Shown piece by piece: positions 49,113 through 58,405 of a DNA stretch of 64,000 bases. Numbering within the stretch: position 1 is the first letter of the stretch; the number at the start of each line of letters is the position of its first letter. The position numbers and the translations under genes were made by a program. The notes below the pieces were generated by a model. It was not told the origin of the DNA. It saw only the letters and a program-made list of their open reading frames with translations, and made no database searches. The stretch is from positions 124,001-188,000 of the forward strand of contig SUYC01000008.1 in the NCBI GenBank assembly GCA_015060625.1, read 5' to 3'. The stretch is from Xylanibacter ruminicola. GTDB lineage: Bacteria; Bacteroidota; Bacteroidia; Bacteroidales; Bacteroidaceae.

Positions 49113-51173
49113 TTATTTCTCTATTAATATGCGAGCGTCAACGGCTACTACGTCGTTCTCGTCGGCCAGCAGCGGGTTGATGTCCATCTCCTTGATTTCG
49201 ATGGCAAAGCGCAGCAGCGTAGAGAGGCGCACGATAATCTCGGCAAACTTCTGTTCGTTGATACCTTTCTGGCCGCGCGTTCCTTTTAATATCTTATAGC
49301 CACGCAGTGAGTGAATCATCGAGTAAGCCTCGTCGTAGCTCAAGGGAGCCAATCCGCTCGACACATCCTTCAGTACCTCTACAAAAATACCGCCCAAACC
49401 GCAGAGTGTCACATGACCGAAACGGTTCTCGTATTTGGCGCCGATAAACAGTTCGGTACCCTTCATCATCTTCTGTACCATCACGCCAGTGGCATCCTTA
49501 ATCTGCATCATGCGGTCGAACTCCAGTGCCAGATGTTCTGGGGTGCGTATGTTGAGAGCCACGCCACCCACATCACTCTTGTGGATGGGGCCAACCACCT
49601 TGGCCACCACAGGATAGCCTACCTTCTCGGCAAAGGCAATCAGCTCTTCTTTCTTGGTGCTTACCATCTCTGGCACCAAGGGGATGCCGGCGCACGACAG
49701 AATGTCGCGTACGGTTTGTGGCGACACATATCCATTATCTGTGACGCCACTGATGATTTTATAGAGTTTGGGCAGATCGATACCATAAAGCTGTATCTCG
49801 GTGGGCGCAGGCTTCGGGGTGCGCATAATTTGACTGAGTGCTGTGGCCAGTGTCACTTCGTCGCTGAAGTTCACATGGCCGCGCTTCAGGAATTCCTCAA
49901 CCTCGGGCCCCGCTGTGTGCAGACTGGGCAAGATGGGGAAGATAGGCTTTTTGCATGTTTTGATTTTCTGGTCGAGCACATCGTAGGCCTCGTAGAGATG
50001 GGTGAGTCCAGGTGTGCCGTAGATCACGGCGATGGCATCGATATTATCAAACTTGTTTTCGCAATAATCAATCACGGTGCCCAACTGCTCGGCCGTGCCT
50101 GTAGCCAGAAAGTCGATAGGGTTAGCCACCGATGAGCCGGCAAAGAGCTTGGTCTTTAGTTCCTCGGCCTCAGGCCCCTCAATCTTCGGCACGTTAAGTC
50201 CGCCTTTCGACAGCGCGTCCGTCAACATCACGCCAGGGCCACCGGCATGGGTGACGATGGCGAAGTTGCGCCCCTTCAGTTCGGGCAGCGTGAAGATACA
50301 GCCCACGGTGGTGAGCTCCTCGCGCGAGAAACAGCGCACGATGCCCGCCTTGCGGAACAGTGCCTCAACAGCCGAATCGCTCGAGGCGATGGCGCCCGTA
50401 TGGCTCGATGCCGCTCTGCTGCCGCTTTCACTCGAACCAGCCTTGATAGCTGCGATACGACAACCCTTACGAATCAGGTTGCTGGCATGATACAGCAGTT
50501 TGTCGGGGTTAGCGATATTCTCAATATACAGCAGTTTTACTTTCGAGTCTGTCTCAGGATTAAAACGCTCGTCCATATACTGCAGCACATCCTCGATACC
50601 GATCTGTTTGCCGTTGCCAATGCTCCACACGCTGTTAAACTGCAAACCTTTGATAACAGCACTCTCCAGAATGAACACCGCTGTGGCACCCGAGCCCGAG
50701 ATAAAATCCACACCCTGCGGGTTCAGATTGGGGATGGGTAGCGTGAACACGCTGTGGTGGTTGCGGTTCAGCAGTCCGATACAGTTAGGTCCTATCAGTG
50801 CCGCATCATATTTCTTACAGGTGTCCAGGATGCGTTGCTCCAGTTCGGCACCCGCCTTCGTCTCTTCGCCAAATCCGGCTGAAATAATCACGAAGGCGCG
50901 CACCCCCTTCTCGGCGCACAGATAGTCCACGTAGTCCGGACAGAACTTGGCAGCCACCACCAGCACAGCCAAATCCGTGTTGGGGATATCCTTTACGTCA
51001 TGATAGACTTTGATTCCCTGCACTTCGTCCTCTTTGGGGTTTACGATGTGCAGTGGACCATCGAAACCACCATTCTTGATATTTCGTACAATAGCGCCAC
51101 CGGGCTTATGCACGTTGTTTGAGCCGCCGATCACGACGATGCTCTTCGGATTTAATAATTGTTGGTTAATCAT
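49113..51173 (-). CDS. ADP-forming acetate/acyl-CoA ligase, fused alpha-beta
   Basis: The 686-residue enzyme interconverts an acyl-CoA, ADP and Pi with the acid, CoA and ATP, giving fermentative ATP. Residues about 5-100 are the CoA-binding domain (SIVVIGGSNNVHKPGGAIVR), then a succinyl-CoA-synthetase-like region (ALIGPNCIGLLNR, and SRAASSHTGAIASSD with the phospho-accepting His), and from about residue 470 an ATP-grasp domain (GYPVVAKVVGPIHKSDVGGV). Alpha and beta are in one chain, as in many ADP-forming acetyl-CoA synthetases. The -7 box ends only 5 bases before the ATG, implying a leaderless mRNA. The flavoprotein gene follows behind a hairpin-forming element. Confidence 0.92.
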   Translation of the reverse strand: MINQQLLNPKSIVVIGGSNNVHKPGGAIVRNIKNGGFDGPLHIVNPKEDEVQGIKVYHDVKDIPNTDLAVLVVAAKFCPDYVDYLCAEKGVRAFVIISAGFGEETKAGAELEQRILDTCKKYDAALIGPNCIGLLNRNHHSVFTLPIPNLNPQGVDFISGSGATAVFILESAVIKGLQFNSVWSIGNGKQIGIEDVLQYMDERFNPETDSKVKLLYIENIANPDKLLYHASNLIRKGCRIAAIKAGSSESGSRAASSHTGAIASSDSAVEALFRKAGIVRCFSREELTTVGCIFTLPELKGRNFAIVTHAGGPGVMLTDALSKGGLNVPKIEGPEAEELKTKLFAGSSVANPIDFLATGTAEQLGTVIDYCENKFDNIDAIAVIYGTPGLTHLYEAYDVLDQKIKTCKKPIFPILPSLHTAGPEVEEFLKRGHVNFSDEVTLATALSQIMRTPKPAPTEIQLYGIDLPKLYKIISGVTDNGYVSPQTVRDILSCAGIPLVPEMVSTKKEELIAFAEKVGYPVVAKVVGPIHKSDVGGVALNIRTPEHLALEFDRMMQIKDATGVMVQKMMKGTELFIGAKYENRFGHVTLCGLGGIFVEVLKDVSSGLAPLSYDEAYSMIHSLRGYKILKGTRGQKGINEQKFAEIIVRLSTLLRFAIEIKEMDINPLLADENDVVAVDARILIEK

Positions 51174-51178
51174 GGGGA

Positions 51179-51209
51179 CAAAGATAGTGAAAACCGAATA
51201 AAATACAAA
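51179..51209 (-). promoter_or_regulatory. promoter for the acyl-CoA synthetase, leaderless layout
   Basis: On the minus strand TTTG (51206-51209), a 19-base gap and TATCTTTG (51179-51186). Only five bases separate the box from the ATG at 51171-51173, so transcription should begin at or next to the start codon. Confidence 0.7.
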
Positions 51210-51246
51210 ATAAAATACGTTTTATTTTTATTTTTGAGGTGCATCC

Positions 51247-51271
51247 TATCTTCGACCGAAGGTCAAAGATA
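51247..51271. promoter_or_regulatory. palindrome made of two opposed -7-like boxes
   Basis: TATCTTCGACC and its near-complement GGTCAAAGATA surround GAA. The right half reads TATCTTTG on the minus strand and the left half TATCTTCG on the plus strand. It lies between the acyl-CoA synthetase and alkD promoters. Confidence 0.45.
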
Positions 51272-51300
51272 CGAATAAGTGAGTAAAAATCCAAATTTTA

Positions 51301-51331
51301 TTTGAGGTTTATCGAAAAATGACTATCTTCG
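51301..51331 (+). promoter_or_regulatory. promoter for the AlkD-like gene
   Basis: TTTG at 51301-51304, a 19-base gap and TATCTTCG at 51324-51331 (one mismatch to TAnnTTTG) precede the ATG at 51369. Confidence 0.6.
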
Positions 51332-51368
51332 CAGCAGAATTTATAAGAAAAAGATTAATTTGGAAAAA

Positions 51369-52148
51369 ATGACTGCTCAGGAAATCATAAACTATATGGA
51401 GTCGTTGCGTAATGAAGAGCAGCGAAGAGTGCTCATGAGATTCTTTAAAACAGAACCTGGTGAGTATGGCGAGGGTGACGTATTTATTGGATTGAAAGTG
51501 CCACAGACGAGAGAAATTGTAAAGACTGTGGCAAAAGAGTTCTCTTTGAGCGAAATACCAGAACTACTGATGTCGAAATGGCATGAAGTAAGGCTCTGTG
51601 GACTATTGATTTTGGTGGACAAGTTTGAGCGTCAGAGCACGAAGTGCCTGATGAATGATGCTGAGGCGATGAAGAAACGGGATGAGATTCTGACGATGTA
51701 TCTGCAGTATGCTGAAAAGGCGAATAACTGGGATCTTGTGGATCTGTCTGTGCATAAGATATTAGGAACGTGGGTGATGCTGCCATCAAATTTGGGTGAC
51801 AAGAATTATAAGATAAAGGTGCTCGACAACCTGGCACGGAGTGAGTGCCTGTGGAAACAGAGAATGAGTATGGTGTTCACATGGAAGACTTCGCAGATGG
51901 GTGACCCATCGTGGTGCTTGCGGTATGCCGAGATACACCTGCACCATCCGCATGACCTGATGCACAAAGCTGTGGGGTGGATGCTCAGAGAGATGGGCAA
52001 GCGAGTGAGCATGGATTTGCTTCGCGATTTTTTGCGGCAACATGCCAGCGAGATGCCTCGTACGATGCTTCGCTATGCCATTGAAAAGATGAGCGACGCA
52101 GAACGTAAGGAGTGGATGGCTGTAGATGCCCGCATACAGAAAATATAA
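51369..52148 (+). CDS. AlkD-like DNA alkylation repair protein
   Basis: The 259-residue all-helical HEAT-like protein is of the AlkC/AlkD family, glycosylases that remove bulky or cationic N3/N7-alkylated purines. Recognisable blocks are VFIGLKVPQTREIVKTVAKE, SKWHEVRLCGLLILVDKF, NNWDLVDLSVHKILG (the Asp of NNWDLVD is the family catalytic aspartate) and MHKAVGWMLREMGKR. ATG 51369 follows the family start; a TTG three codons upstream is open. It has its own promoter and is not part of the flanking operons. Confidence 0.92.
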   Translation: MTAQEIINYMESLRNEEQRRVLMRFFKTEPGEYGEGDVFIGLKVPQTREIVKTVAKEFSLSEIPELLMSKWHEVRLCGLLILVDKFERQSTKCLMNDAEAMKKRDEILTMYLQYAEKANNWDLVDLSVHKILGTWVMLPSNLGDKNYKIKVLDNLARSECLWKQRMSMVFTWKTSQMGDPSWCLRYAEIHLHHPHDLMHKAVGWMLREMGKRVSMDLLRDFLRQHASEMPRTMLRYAIEKMSDAERKEWMAVDARIQKI

Positions 52149-52186
52149 TAATTCATAATTTCCAAAGGAAATCGAAAATAAATCGT

Positions 52187-52194
52187 TACCTTTG
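52187..52194 (+). promoter_or_regulatory. -7 box for the alpha-2-macroglobulin gene
   Basis: TACCTTTG, 30 bases before the ATG at 52225; no clear -33 TTTG is seen. Confidence 0.6.
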
Positions 52195-52224
52195 CATGGT
52201 TAAACCATTTAATGTGGACTTTTT

Positions 52225-55200
52225 ATGAAGAAAATACTCATTATAACTATAGCACTGCTCGTGCCGGTGATGGGCTTCGCACAATCCTACGAGGCACTTT
52301 GGAAACGGGCATCGGAGGCTGAGCAGAAAGATCTGCCCAAGACGCAATACGAGGTGCTACAGCAGATAGCTGCGAAGGCACAGACCGAACAGCAATATGG
52401 ACAGTTGCTGAAGGCTGAACTGTATGGTGCACAGGTGCTGGCTAACATCGCACCCGACTCGCTGAAGCCTGCCATCAATCGCATCGTGGCCAACTATCGT
52501 ATCTGCGAAGACCCTGTGCTGCGAACCGTTTATCAGACGGTGCTGTGGCAGATGGACAAGGAAAACGACGGATTGAAACTGGGTATTGAGAAACCCGAAC
52601 TGACATCCGAACTGTGTCATCTGCTGGCAAAAACGAAGGATAAAAACCTGGCACCCTTTGTGGTGCTGGGGGCTGATGCCAAGGTTTTTAATAACGACCT
52701 GTTGAGTGTGGTTGGCGCTGAGCTGGAGGAATACCAGTTGCTGCGCGACTACTACCGTGCTGCCGGCAACAAGAAGGCTGTAGAGGCGCTCGACGCTAAA
52801 CTGGCGGTGGATCAGTTCGACGACTTGAAATACACACTCCACACGCCTATCGCCGAGAAGATGGCTTATATCGACGAGGCTATCAAAAAGTGGGGCAGAT
52901 GGCAGGTTGTCAATGAGTTGCGCAATGCCAAGACGAGCATGACAAACCCTGAGTTCCGTTTTAAGTACGAGCACGAGGTGGGGCGCCCCATGCAGGCACA
53001 GAAGGTGATGCTGGAAGAGATGCGGAATATCAGAAATCTGACAATAACCATCTATCCAGTGAACTGCGAGGGGGATATCGAGGAAACGCCCGACACTCCC
53101 AAGGGATGGGCTAAGATAAAGAAACTGTTGGGGAAAGCTGTGGTGCGCAACACCAAGCATTTTGCCGCCCATGCTGCCTACGAGCATTTCAACGACTCTA
53201 TCACCATGCCAGGGTTGCCCGTAGGCATGTATCTAGTTGAACTGAATACAACCCCTGCCACCGAAGTGCAGCGCATGTTGTATCACGTGACTAATATTTA
53301 TACCATGGCCGAGGCACAGCCCGGTGGCAAGATGCGCTATGTGGTGGTGAATGCGACCACCGGTGCGCCCATACCCGATGCCCAGCTGCGTATCAAAGAG
53401 CTTTCGACTGATCGCTACAGTGTGTTTGCCTATACCGATTCCGACAAGGCTGGGATAGTGCTTACTGGTAGCAAGTACTACGGGTTTAATGAGGCCGAGA
53501 AGCTGGTGAAACAGGCTGCTGTCTTTACCGATCGCAGCATCTATCGTCCTGGACAGAAAGTGCAGGCATCGGCCTTGGCTTACGAAGTGGAAAACGGCAT
53601 CAAGCAAACGGTGTGCAGTAAGCGCACAATGACATTTGTATTGCGCGATGCCAACTATAAGGTGGTGGCGGAGAAAAAGGCTGAGACGAACGACTTTGGT
53701 GTGGCTGCTGTAGATTTCGACTTGCCAGCCAAAGGACGTACGGGGATGTTTGTCATTCAGGTGGGAAATAGCTCGCAACGTATCCGTGTAGAGGAATATA
53801 AGCGTCCTACCTTCCATGTGGACTTTACGCCTTACAAGGAGACTTATAAAGCGGGCGATGTGCTGGAACTGGAGGCCACGGCACAGAGCTATGCCGGTGT
53901 GCCTGTGCAGGATGCCAAGGTGAGTTATAAGGTGACTCGCAACGTGGCCCTGTGGTGGCGCTATATGGGAAGTGGCGAAGAGATATATACGGGTGTGACA
54001 ACGACTGATGCCGATGGCCGTTTTGTGGCGAAAATGCCACTCGTGATGCCTGAAACGCCGCATGCCATGTTCTACAATTATGTGGTAAAGGCCGATGTAA
54101 CTGATGCTGCAGGCGAAACCCATCAGGCTCAGTACGCACTGCCCTTGGGCAATCGCACCAACGCGTTGAGTATCGACATGGCCGACCAGGTGTTGGCAGA
54201 GGATAATCCCAAGGCAACCTTCCATCTGCGCAATGCTGCCGGACAGGATGTTGATGCCGAGGTGAGTTATCGTATCGACGGAAGCAACTGGATGAACATA
54301 AAAACTGATCAGCAGATAGCATTGGCTAAGTTGACTTCAGGTAAGCATCGTGTAGAGGTCGCATATCAGGATCAGACCATTGAGCGCACCTTCGTAGTGT
54401 TCTCGTTGCGCGATGAGAAACCTGTGGTAGATACCGTCGATTGGTTTTATCAGTCGGCCACCCAGTTCCCCAGCGATGGTACGCCTGTTACTATCCAGGT
54501 GGGCTCGTCGGCACCTGACGTGCACATCTTCTATAGTATCTTTGCTGGCAAAAAAGTGATTGAGCAGGGAGAGGTGGTCAGAAACCGTCAACTGATCAAT
54601 CGACAGTTCACTTATAAAGAGGAATATGGTAATGGCTTGCTGCTCAACTACGCATGGGTGAAGGATGGCCATTGCTACACCCATCAGGCAGAGATAAAGC
54701 GCCCGTTGCCTAACAAGAAACTCACCTTGGAGTGGGCTACCTTCCGTGACCGACTCAAACCGGGCCAGCAGGAGGAGTGGACACTCACGGTGAAGGATAG
54801 TGAGGGCAAGCCCGTGGATGCCAACCTGATGGCTACACTCTACGATAAGAGTCTGGATCAGATCGTCAAGCACCAGTGGCGCATGCAGCCCTATCAGTGG
54901 GTGCCCATGCCTTATACCAGATGGAACTATCGCGAGTTGTATCCCTTTAGCTGGTATGTGGCGCACCCGTGGACAGGTCTGAACAGTGCTGGCTTGCGTT
55001 TCAGTACATTCGATCATGCGGTTTATCCTTACGCAAAGATGCGTCCTGTGATGGTGGGCTATGGCTCGCCACGCTTTAAGACGATGACACGCGCGAATGC
55101 CTTGGAAACTAATGCGATGTTCGACTATGTGACACCTGCTGCCGAAGAGATGGCTATAGAGGCTGAGGGCAAGATGCTGGTTAGTCAGGCTACAGGTGAG

Positions 55201-57261
55201 GAACAGGTGAATGGCGATGTGCAGTTGCGTACCAATCTGAACGAAACGGCTTTCTTCTATCCCCAGCTCACCACTGATGCCGAGGGCCGTGTGGCCATCA
55301 AGTTCACACTGCCCGAGAGTCTCACTACCTGGCAGTTGTTAGGCTTTGCACACACACGCGACCTCTGTTATGGTGATATCCAGAGCCAGACGGTGGCCAA
55401 GAAGGAGGTAATGATACAGCCCAACATGCCCCGTTTTATTCGCGAAGGCGATGAGGCTACTATCTCGGCACGCATCTTCAGCGAGAAGCAGGCACAGGGC
55501 AAAGCAACCCTCCAGCTCATCAATGCCGAGACCAACGCCATCGTGTTCGAAAAGTCGCAGTCCGTACAGCTGAAAGCTAACGAGACTACACCAGTGAGTT
55601 TCGATGTAAAAATGGTCAATTCTCTCATCTGTAAGATGAGCATCACCGGTAAGGGCTTCAGCGATGGTGAGCAGCACTATCTGCCCGTATTGCCAGCGCA
55701 GGAGTGCATCACGGTGGCACAGCCCATCACGCAGCACCAGCCTGGCACAGAGACGATCGACCTGCAGAAACTGGTGCCTGCAGGCGTAAAAGATGCTAAG
55801 TTCACGCTCGAATATACCAACAACCCCGTGTGGCTGATGGCTCAGGCACTGCCTGCTATGGCATCGCCAAGTGCCGACAATGCCATCTCGCTGGCTGCAG
55901 CCATCTATGCCAATGGCATTGGTCGCTACATCATCCAGCAGAATCCACAGATTAAGCCTGATGTCGACATGCAACAGATGAACGACAGTTTGCAGGCATG
56001 CATCAATAAATTGCAGAAGTTGCAGAACGCAGATGGTGCCTGGGCCTGGTTCCCCGGTATGCAAGGCTCGATGTCTATGACGGTGGCTGTGAGCGAGATG
56101 CTGGTGCGCCTGAATGCGCTCACCACGAGGCTGTCGTCAACTAGCGCTATGCTTGATAAGGCTTTCAGCTTTATGGGCGCTGAAATGGTGAAACAGGTGA
56201 AGGAACTGAGACTGATGGAGAAGAAAGGTCATGAGGTAGGCTTCCCTGGTCGTCAGGCGCTGCAGTGGTTGTATATCCATGCCCTCGACGGGCGCCAGTT
56301 GCCTGCCGATGTGCAGGCTGCCAACGGCTATCTGATAGAGCTGCTGAAGAAGGATGTGAAGAATCAGAGCATCTACGACAAGGCACTCTCGGCAGTCATC
56401 TTTGCCAAGACCGACCTTCAGCGTGCACGCACGTATGTGCAGTCGCTCAAGGAATACACCGTGTATCGTGAGGATATGGGGCGCTATTACGACACCCAGC
56501 GTGCCGACTACTCGTGGTTCGACTATAAGATACCCACACAGACCATCGCCATCGAGGCGCTGCAGCTGATGACACCTGACGACCAGCAGACCATCGGTGA
56601 GATGCAGCGCTGGTTGCTCCAGCAGAAGCGCACGCAGGTCTGGGATACGCCCATCAACAGCGTGAATGCCATCTATGCTTTCCTGAAGGGACAGACATAT
56701 CTGTTGAGAGAGCACTCTCAGATGCCGGCTGTGAAACTCGATGCGCGCACAGTGGCCTTGCCAAAGGATACCACTGTGGCAGGTTATATCAAGACCGATT
56801 TGCCAAATGGGCGTAAGCTCACCATTCGTAAGACTACAGATGGCACTTCGTGGGGCGCCGTGTTCGCCCAGTTCTATCAGCCAGCCAAACAAGTAACCAC
56901 CAATGGCAGCGGTCTCACCATCCAGCGCGAAATAACGCTGGTGGGCAAACGAGCTCGTGTGCGCCTTACCATCACTGCCGATCGTGACTACGATTTTGTG
57001 CAGGTAATTGATAAGCGTGCGGCTTGCATGGAGCCTGTGAAACAGCTCTCGGGCTATCACCATAGGGCCTATATCGCTCCTGGCGACCAGGCTACTCACT
57101 ACTACTACGACATGTTGAGAAAGGGCACACATGTGATAGAGACAGAGTACTATCTCGATCGCCCAGGTACCTACGAGACAGGTACTGCCATCGTAGAGTG
57201 CACCTATGCTCCCGAGTTCCGCGGCGTCACAAAGTCGGAAACCATAGAGGTGAAAAAGTAA
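52225..57261 (+). CDS. bacterial alpha-2-macroglobulin family protein
   Basis: The 1678-residue exported protein has a type I signal peptide (MKKILIITIALLVPVMGFAQ), so it is not a lipoprotein. Domains in order: N-terminal helical region (to about 270), MG1-like and MG2 domains (MRYVVVNATTGAPIPDAQLR, AAVFTDRSIYRPGQKVQASA), the A2M domain with FYPQLTTDAEGRVAIKFTLPESLTTWQLLG (about 1010-1040), and a C-terminal alpha/alpha toroid (about 1180-1500). The thioester motif CxEQ is absent, so it would trap or scaffold proteins without covalent linkage. It probably protects the periplasm from proteases or acts in envelope upkeep. A DUF1573 gene follows after 20 bases. Confidence 0.92.
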   Translation: MKKILIITIALLVPVMGFAQSYEALWKRASEAEQKDLPKTQYEVLQQIAAKAQTEQQYGQLLKAELYGAQVLANIAPDSLKPAINRIVANYRICEDPVLRTVYQTVLWQMDKENDGLKLGIEKPELTSELCHLLAKTKDKNLAPFVVLGADAKVFNNDLLSVVGAELEEYQLLRDYYRAAGNKKAVEALDAKLAVDQFDDLKYTLHTPIAEKMAYIDEAIKKWGRWQVVNELRNAKTSMTNPEFRFKYEHEVGRPMQAQKVMLEEMRNIRNLTITIYPVNCEGDIEETPDTPKGWAKIKKLLGKAVVRNTKHFAAHAAYEHFNDSITMPGLPVGMYLVELNTTPATEVQRMLYHVTNIYTMAEAQPGGKMRYVVVNATTGAPIPDAQLRIKELSTDRYSVFAYTDSDKAGIVLTGSKYYGFNEAEKLVKQAAVFTDRSIYRPGQKVQASALAYEVENGIKQTVCSKRTMTFVLRDANYKVVAEKKAETNDFGVAAVDFDLPAKGRTGMFVIQVGNSSQRIRVEEYKRPTFHVDFTPYKETYKAGDVLELEATAQSYAGVPVQDAKVSYKVTRNVALWWRYMGSGEEIYTGVTTTDADGRFVAKMPLVMPETPHAMFYNYVVKADVTDAAGETHQAQYALPLGNRTNALSIDMADQVLAEDNPKATFHLRNAAGQDVDAEVSYRIDGSNWMNIKTDQQIALAKLTSGKHRVEVAYQDQTIERTFVVFSLRDEKPVVDTVDWFYQSATQFPSDGTPVTIQVGSSAPDVHIFYSIFAGKKVIEQGEVVRNRQLINRQFTYKEEYGNGLLLNYAWVKDGHCYTHQAEIKRPLPNKKLTLEWATFRDRLKPGQQEEWTLTVKDSEGKPVDANLMATLYDKSLDQIVKHQWRMQPYQWVPMPYTRWNYRELYPFSWYVAHPWTGLNSAGLRFSTFDHAVYPYAKMRPVMVGYGSPRFKTMTRANALETNAMFDYVTPAAEEMAIEAEGKMLVSQATGEEQVNGDVQLRTNLNETAFFYPQLTTDAEGRVAIKFTLPESLTTWQLLGFAHTRDLCYGDIQSQTVAKKEVMIQPNMPRFIREGDEATISARIFSEKQAQGKATLQLINAETNAIVFEKSQSVQLKANETTPVSFDVKMVNSLICKMSITGKGFSDGEQHYLPVLPAQECITVAQPITQHQPGTETIDLQKLVPAGVKDAKFTLEYTNNPVWLMAQALPAMASPSADNAISLAAAIYANGIGRYIIQQNPQIKPDVDMQQMNDSLQACINKLQKLQNADGAWAWFPGMQGSMSMTVAVSEMLVRLNALTTRLSSTSAMLDKAFSFMGAEMVKQVKELRLMEKKGHEVGFPGRQALQWLYIHALDGRQLPADVQAANGYLIELLKKDVKNQSIYDKALSAVIFAKTDLQRARTYVQSLKEYTVYREDMGRYYDTQRADYSWFDYKIPTQTIAIEALQLMTPDDQQTIGEMQRWLLQQKRTQVWDTPINSVNAIYAFLKGQTYLLREHSQMPAVKLDARTVALPKDTTVAGYIKTDLPNGRKLTIRKTTDGTSWGAVFAQFYQPAKQVTTNGSGLTIQREITLVGKRARVRLTITADRDYDFVQVIDKRAACMEPVKQLSGYHHRAYIAPGDQATHYYYDMLRKGTHVIETEYYLDRPGTYETGTAIVECTYAPEFRGVTKSETIEVKK

Positions 57262-57281
57262 AATAGTAAAAATAAAATAAT

Positions 57282-58373
57282 ATGAGAAATAGTTTGTTGA
57301 CTATCTTGGTAAAGGGAACATGGTGGAAGGTTTTACCTTTTTACCTTTTTACCCTTTTACCTTTAAATGCCCAGCGTTTGACAGTAAAAACCACCACCGT
57401 TGATGTGGGCGTGACCGGCTACGAACAGCCTGTTACTGCCACTTTCGAGATGCGTAACAAGGGCTTTCGCCGACTGGTTATACAGAGTGTGAAGCCCGAT
57501 TGCGGATGTACTAAGATTGAATATCCCAAAGAGGTGGGCGTGGGCGATAAGTTCACGATTAAGATGACTTATGATGCCCGACAGTTGGGACACTTCCAGA
57601 AGATGTGTCTGGTTAAGAGTAATGGTACCAAGAAACCGTTCTACCTGACAATGACAGGTGAGGTTAGGAGCGATTTCAGAGATTATTCGGGCGAGTATCC
57701 TATCGAGATGGGTGACTTGTTGCTGGATAAGGCCGAACTTGAGTTTGATGATGTTAACAAGGGGGATGTGCCTGAACAGGAGTTACATATCTTGAATAAT
57801 GGTAAGAAAGCCATGCGTCCTAACCTGATGCATCTGCCGCCTTACCTGACTGCCATCACCAGTCCCGATCATCTGTTGCCTGGGCGTACGGCTACTATCA
57901 CCGTAAAGTTGCTTTCAGAAAAATTGCGCGACTACGGCTTGACCAAGACCACCCTTTATATGGCTCATAACCCAGGCGATAAGGTGCGTCAGGATTATGC
58001 TATTGATGTGGCTACTGTGCTGTTGCCTGATATGAAGCAGTTCGAAAAGGAGAATAAAGAGTTGGCGCCACAGTTACAGATGTCGGCTACCGATGTTGAT
58101 TTTACCGACTTTGGAGGCAAAACCAAGAAAACAGCTACTGTTACGCTGCATAACACAGGTCAGTCGCCCCTGAAGATTACCTCGCTACAGCTCTTTACGG
58201 CTGGTTTGAAGGTTACCCTCTCCAAGAGCCAGATTGCTCCAGGACAGAGTGCCAACTTAAAGATTACGGGTATGGCCGAAGAGCTCCATCAGCTCCGTAC
58301 GCGTCCTCGTATCCTGATGATTACGAACGATCCCGACCACGCCAAAGTGGTTGTGAATATCAAACTCAAGTAA
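57282..58373 (+). CDS. exported DUF1573-domain protein
   Basis: The 363-residue protein has two Ig-like DUF1573 modules (about residues 30-135 and 255-363), each with the pattern of a conserved N(K/T)G turn (FEMRNKGFRRL, TLHNTGQSPLKI). The first has KPDCGCTKIEYP, the CxC typical of the family. The role is unknown, with likely periplasmic or surface location. The signal-peptide core VLPFYLFTLLPLNA is encoded by a TTTTACC repeat (57335-57366): the hydrophobic stretch itself is made of repeat DNA. The gene follows the alpha-2-macroglobulin gene after 20 bases and is probably in the same transcript. Confidence 0.88.
   Translation: MRNSLLTILVKGTWWKVLPFYLFTLLPLNAQRLTVKTTTVDVGVTGYEQPVTATFEMRNKGFRRLVIQSVKPDCGCTKIEYPKEVGVGDKFTIKMTYDARQLGHFQKMCLVKSNGTKKPFYLTMTGEVRSDFRDYSGEYPIEMGDLLLDKAELEFDDVNKGDVPEQELHILNNGKKAMRPNLMHLPPYLTAITSPDHLLPGRTATITVKLLSEKLRDYGLTKTTLYMAHNPGDKVRQDYAIDVATVLLPDMKQFEKENKELAPQLQMSATDVDFTDFGGKTKKTATVTLHNTGQSPLKITSLQLFTAGLKVTLSKSQIAPGQSANLKITGMAEELHQLRTRPRILMITNDPDHAKVVVNIKLK
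57335..57366. repeat. TTTTACC repeat encoding the DUF1573 signal-peptide core
   Basis: Four copies of TTTTACC(T) with a 7-8-base period lie in the coding frame. The inverse form (AAAGTAAAATAGTAAAA) is in the spacer at 57254-57278, so start codon and N-terminus lie between inverted repeat arms. Confidence 0.75.
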
Positions 58374-58405
58374 TCTTACCTCTCAGTTCTCAATTTAAAA
58401 GTAGT

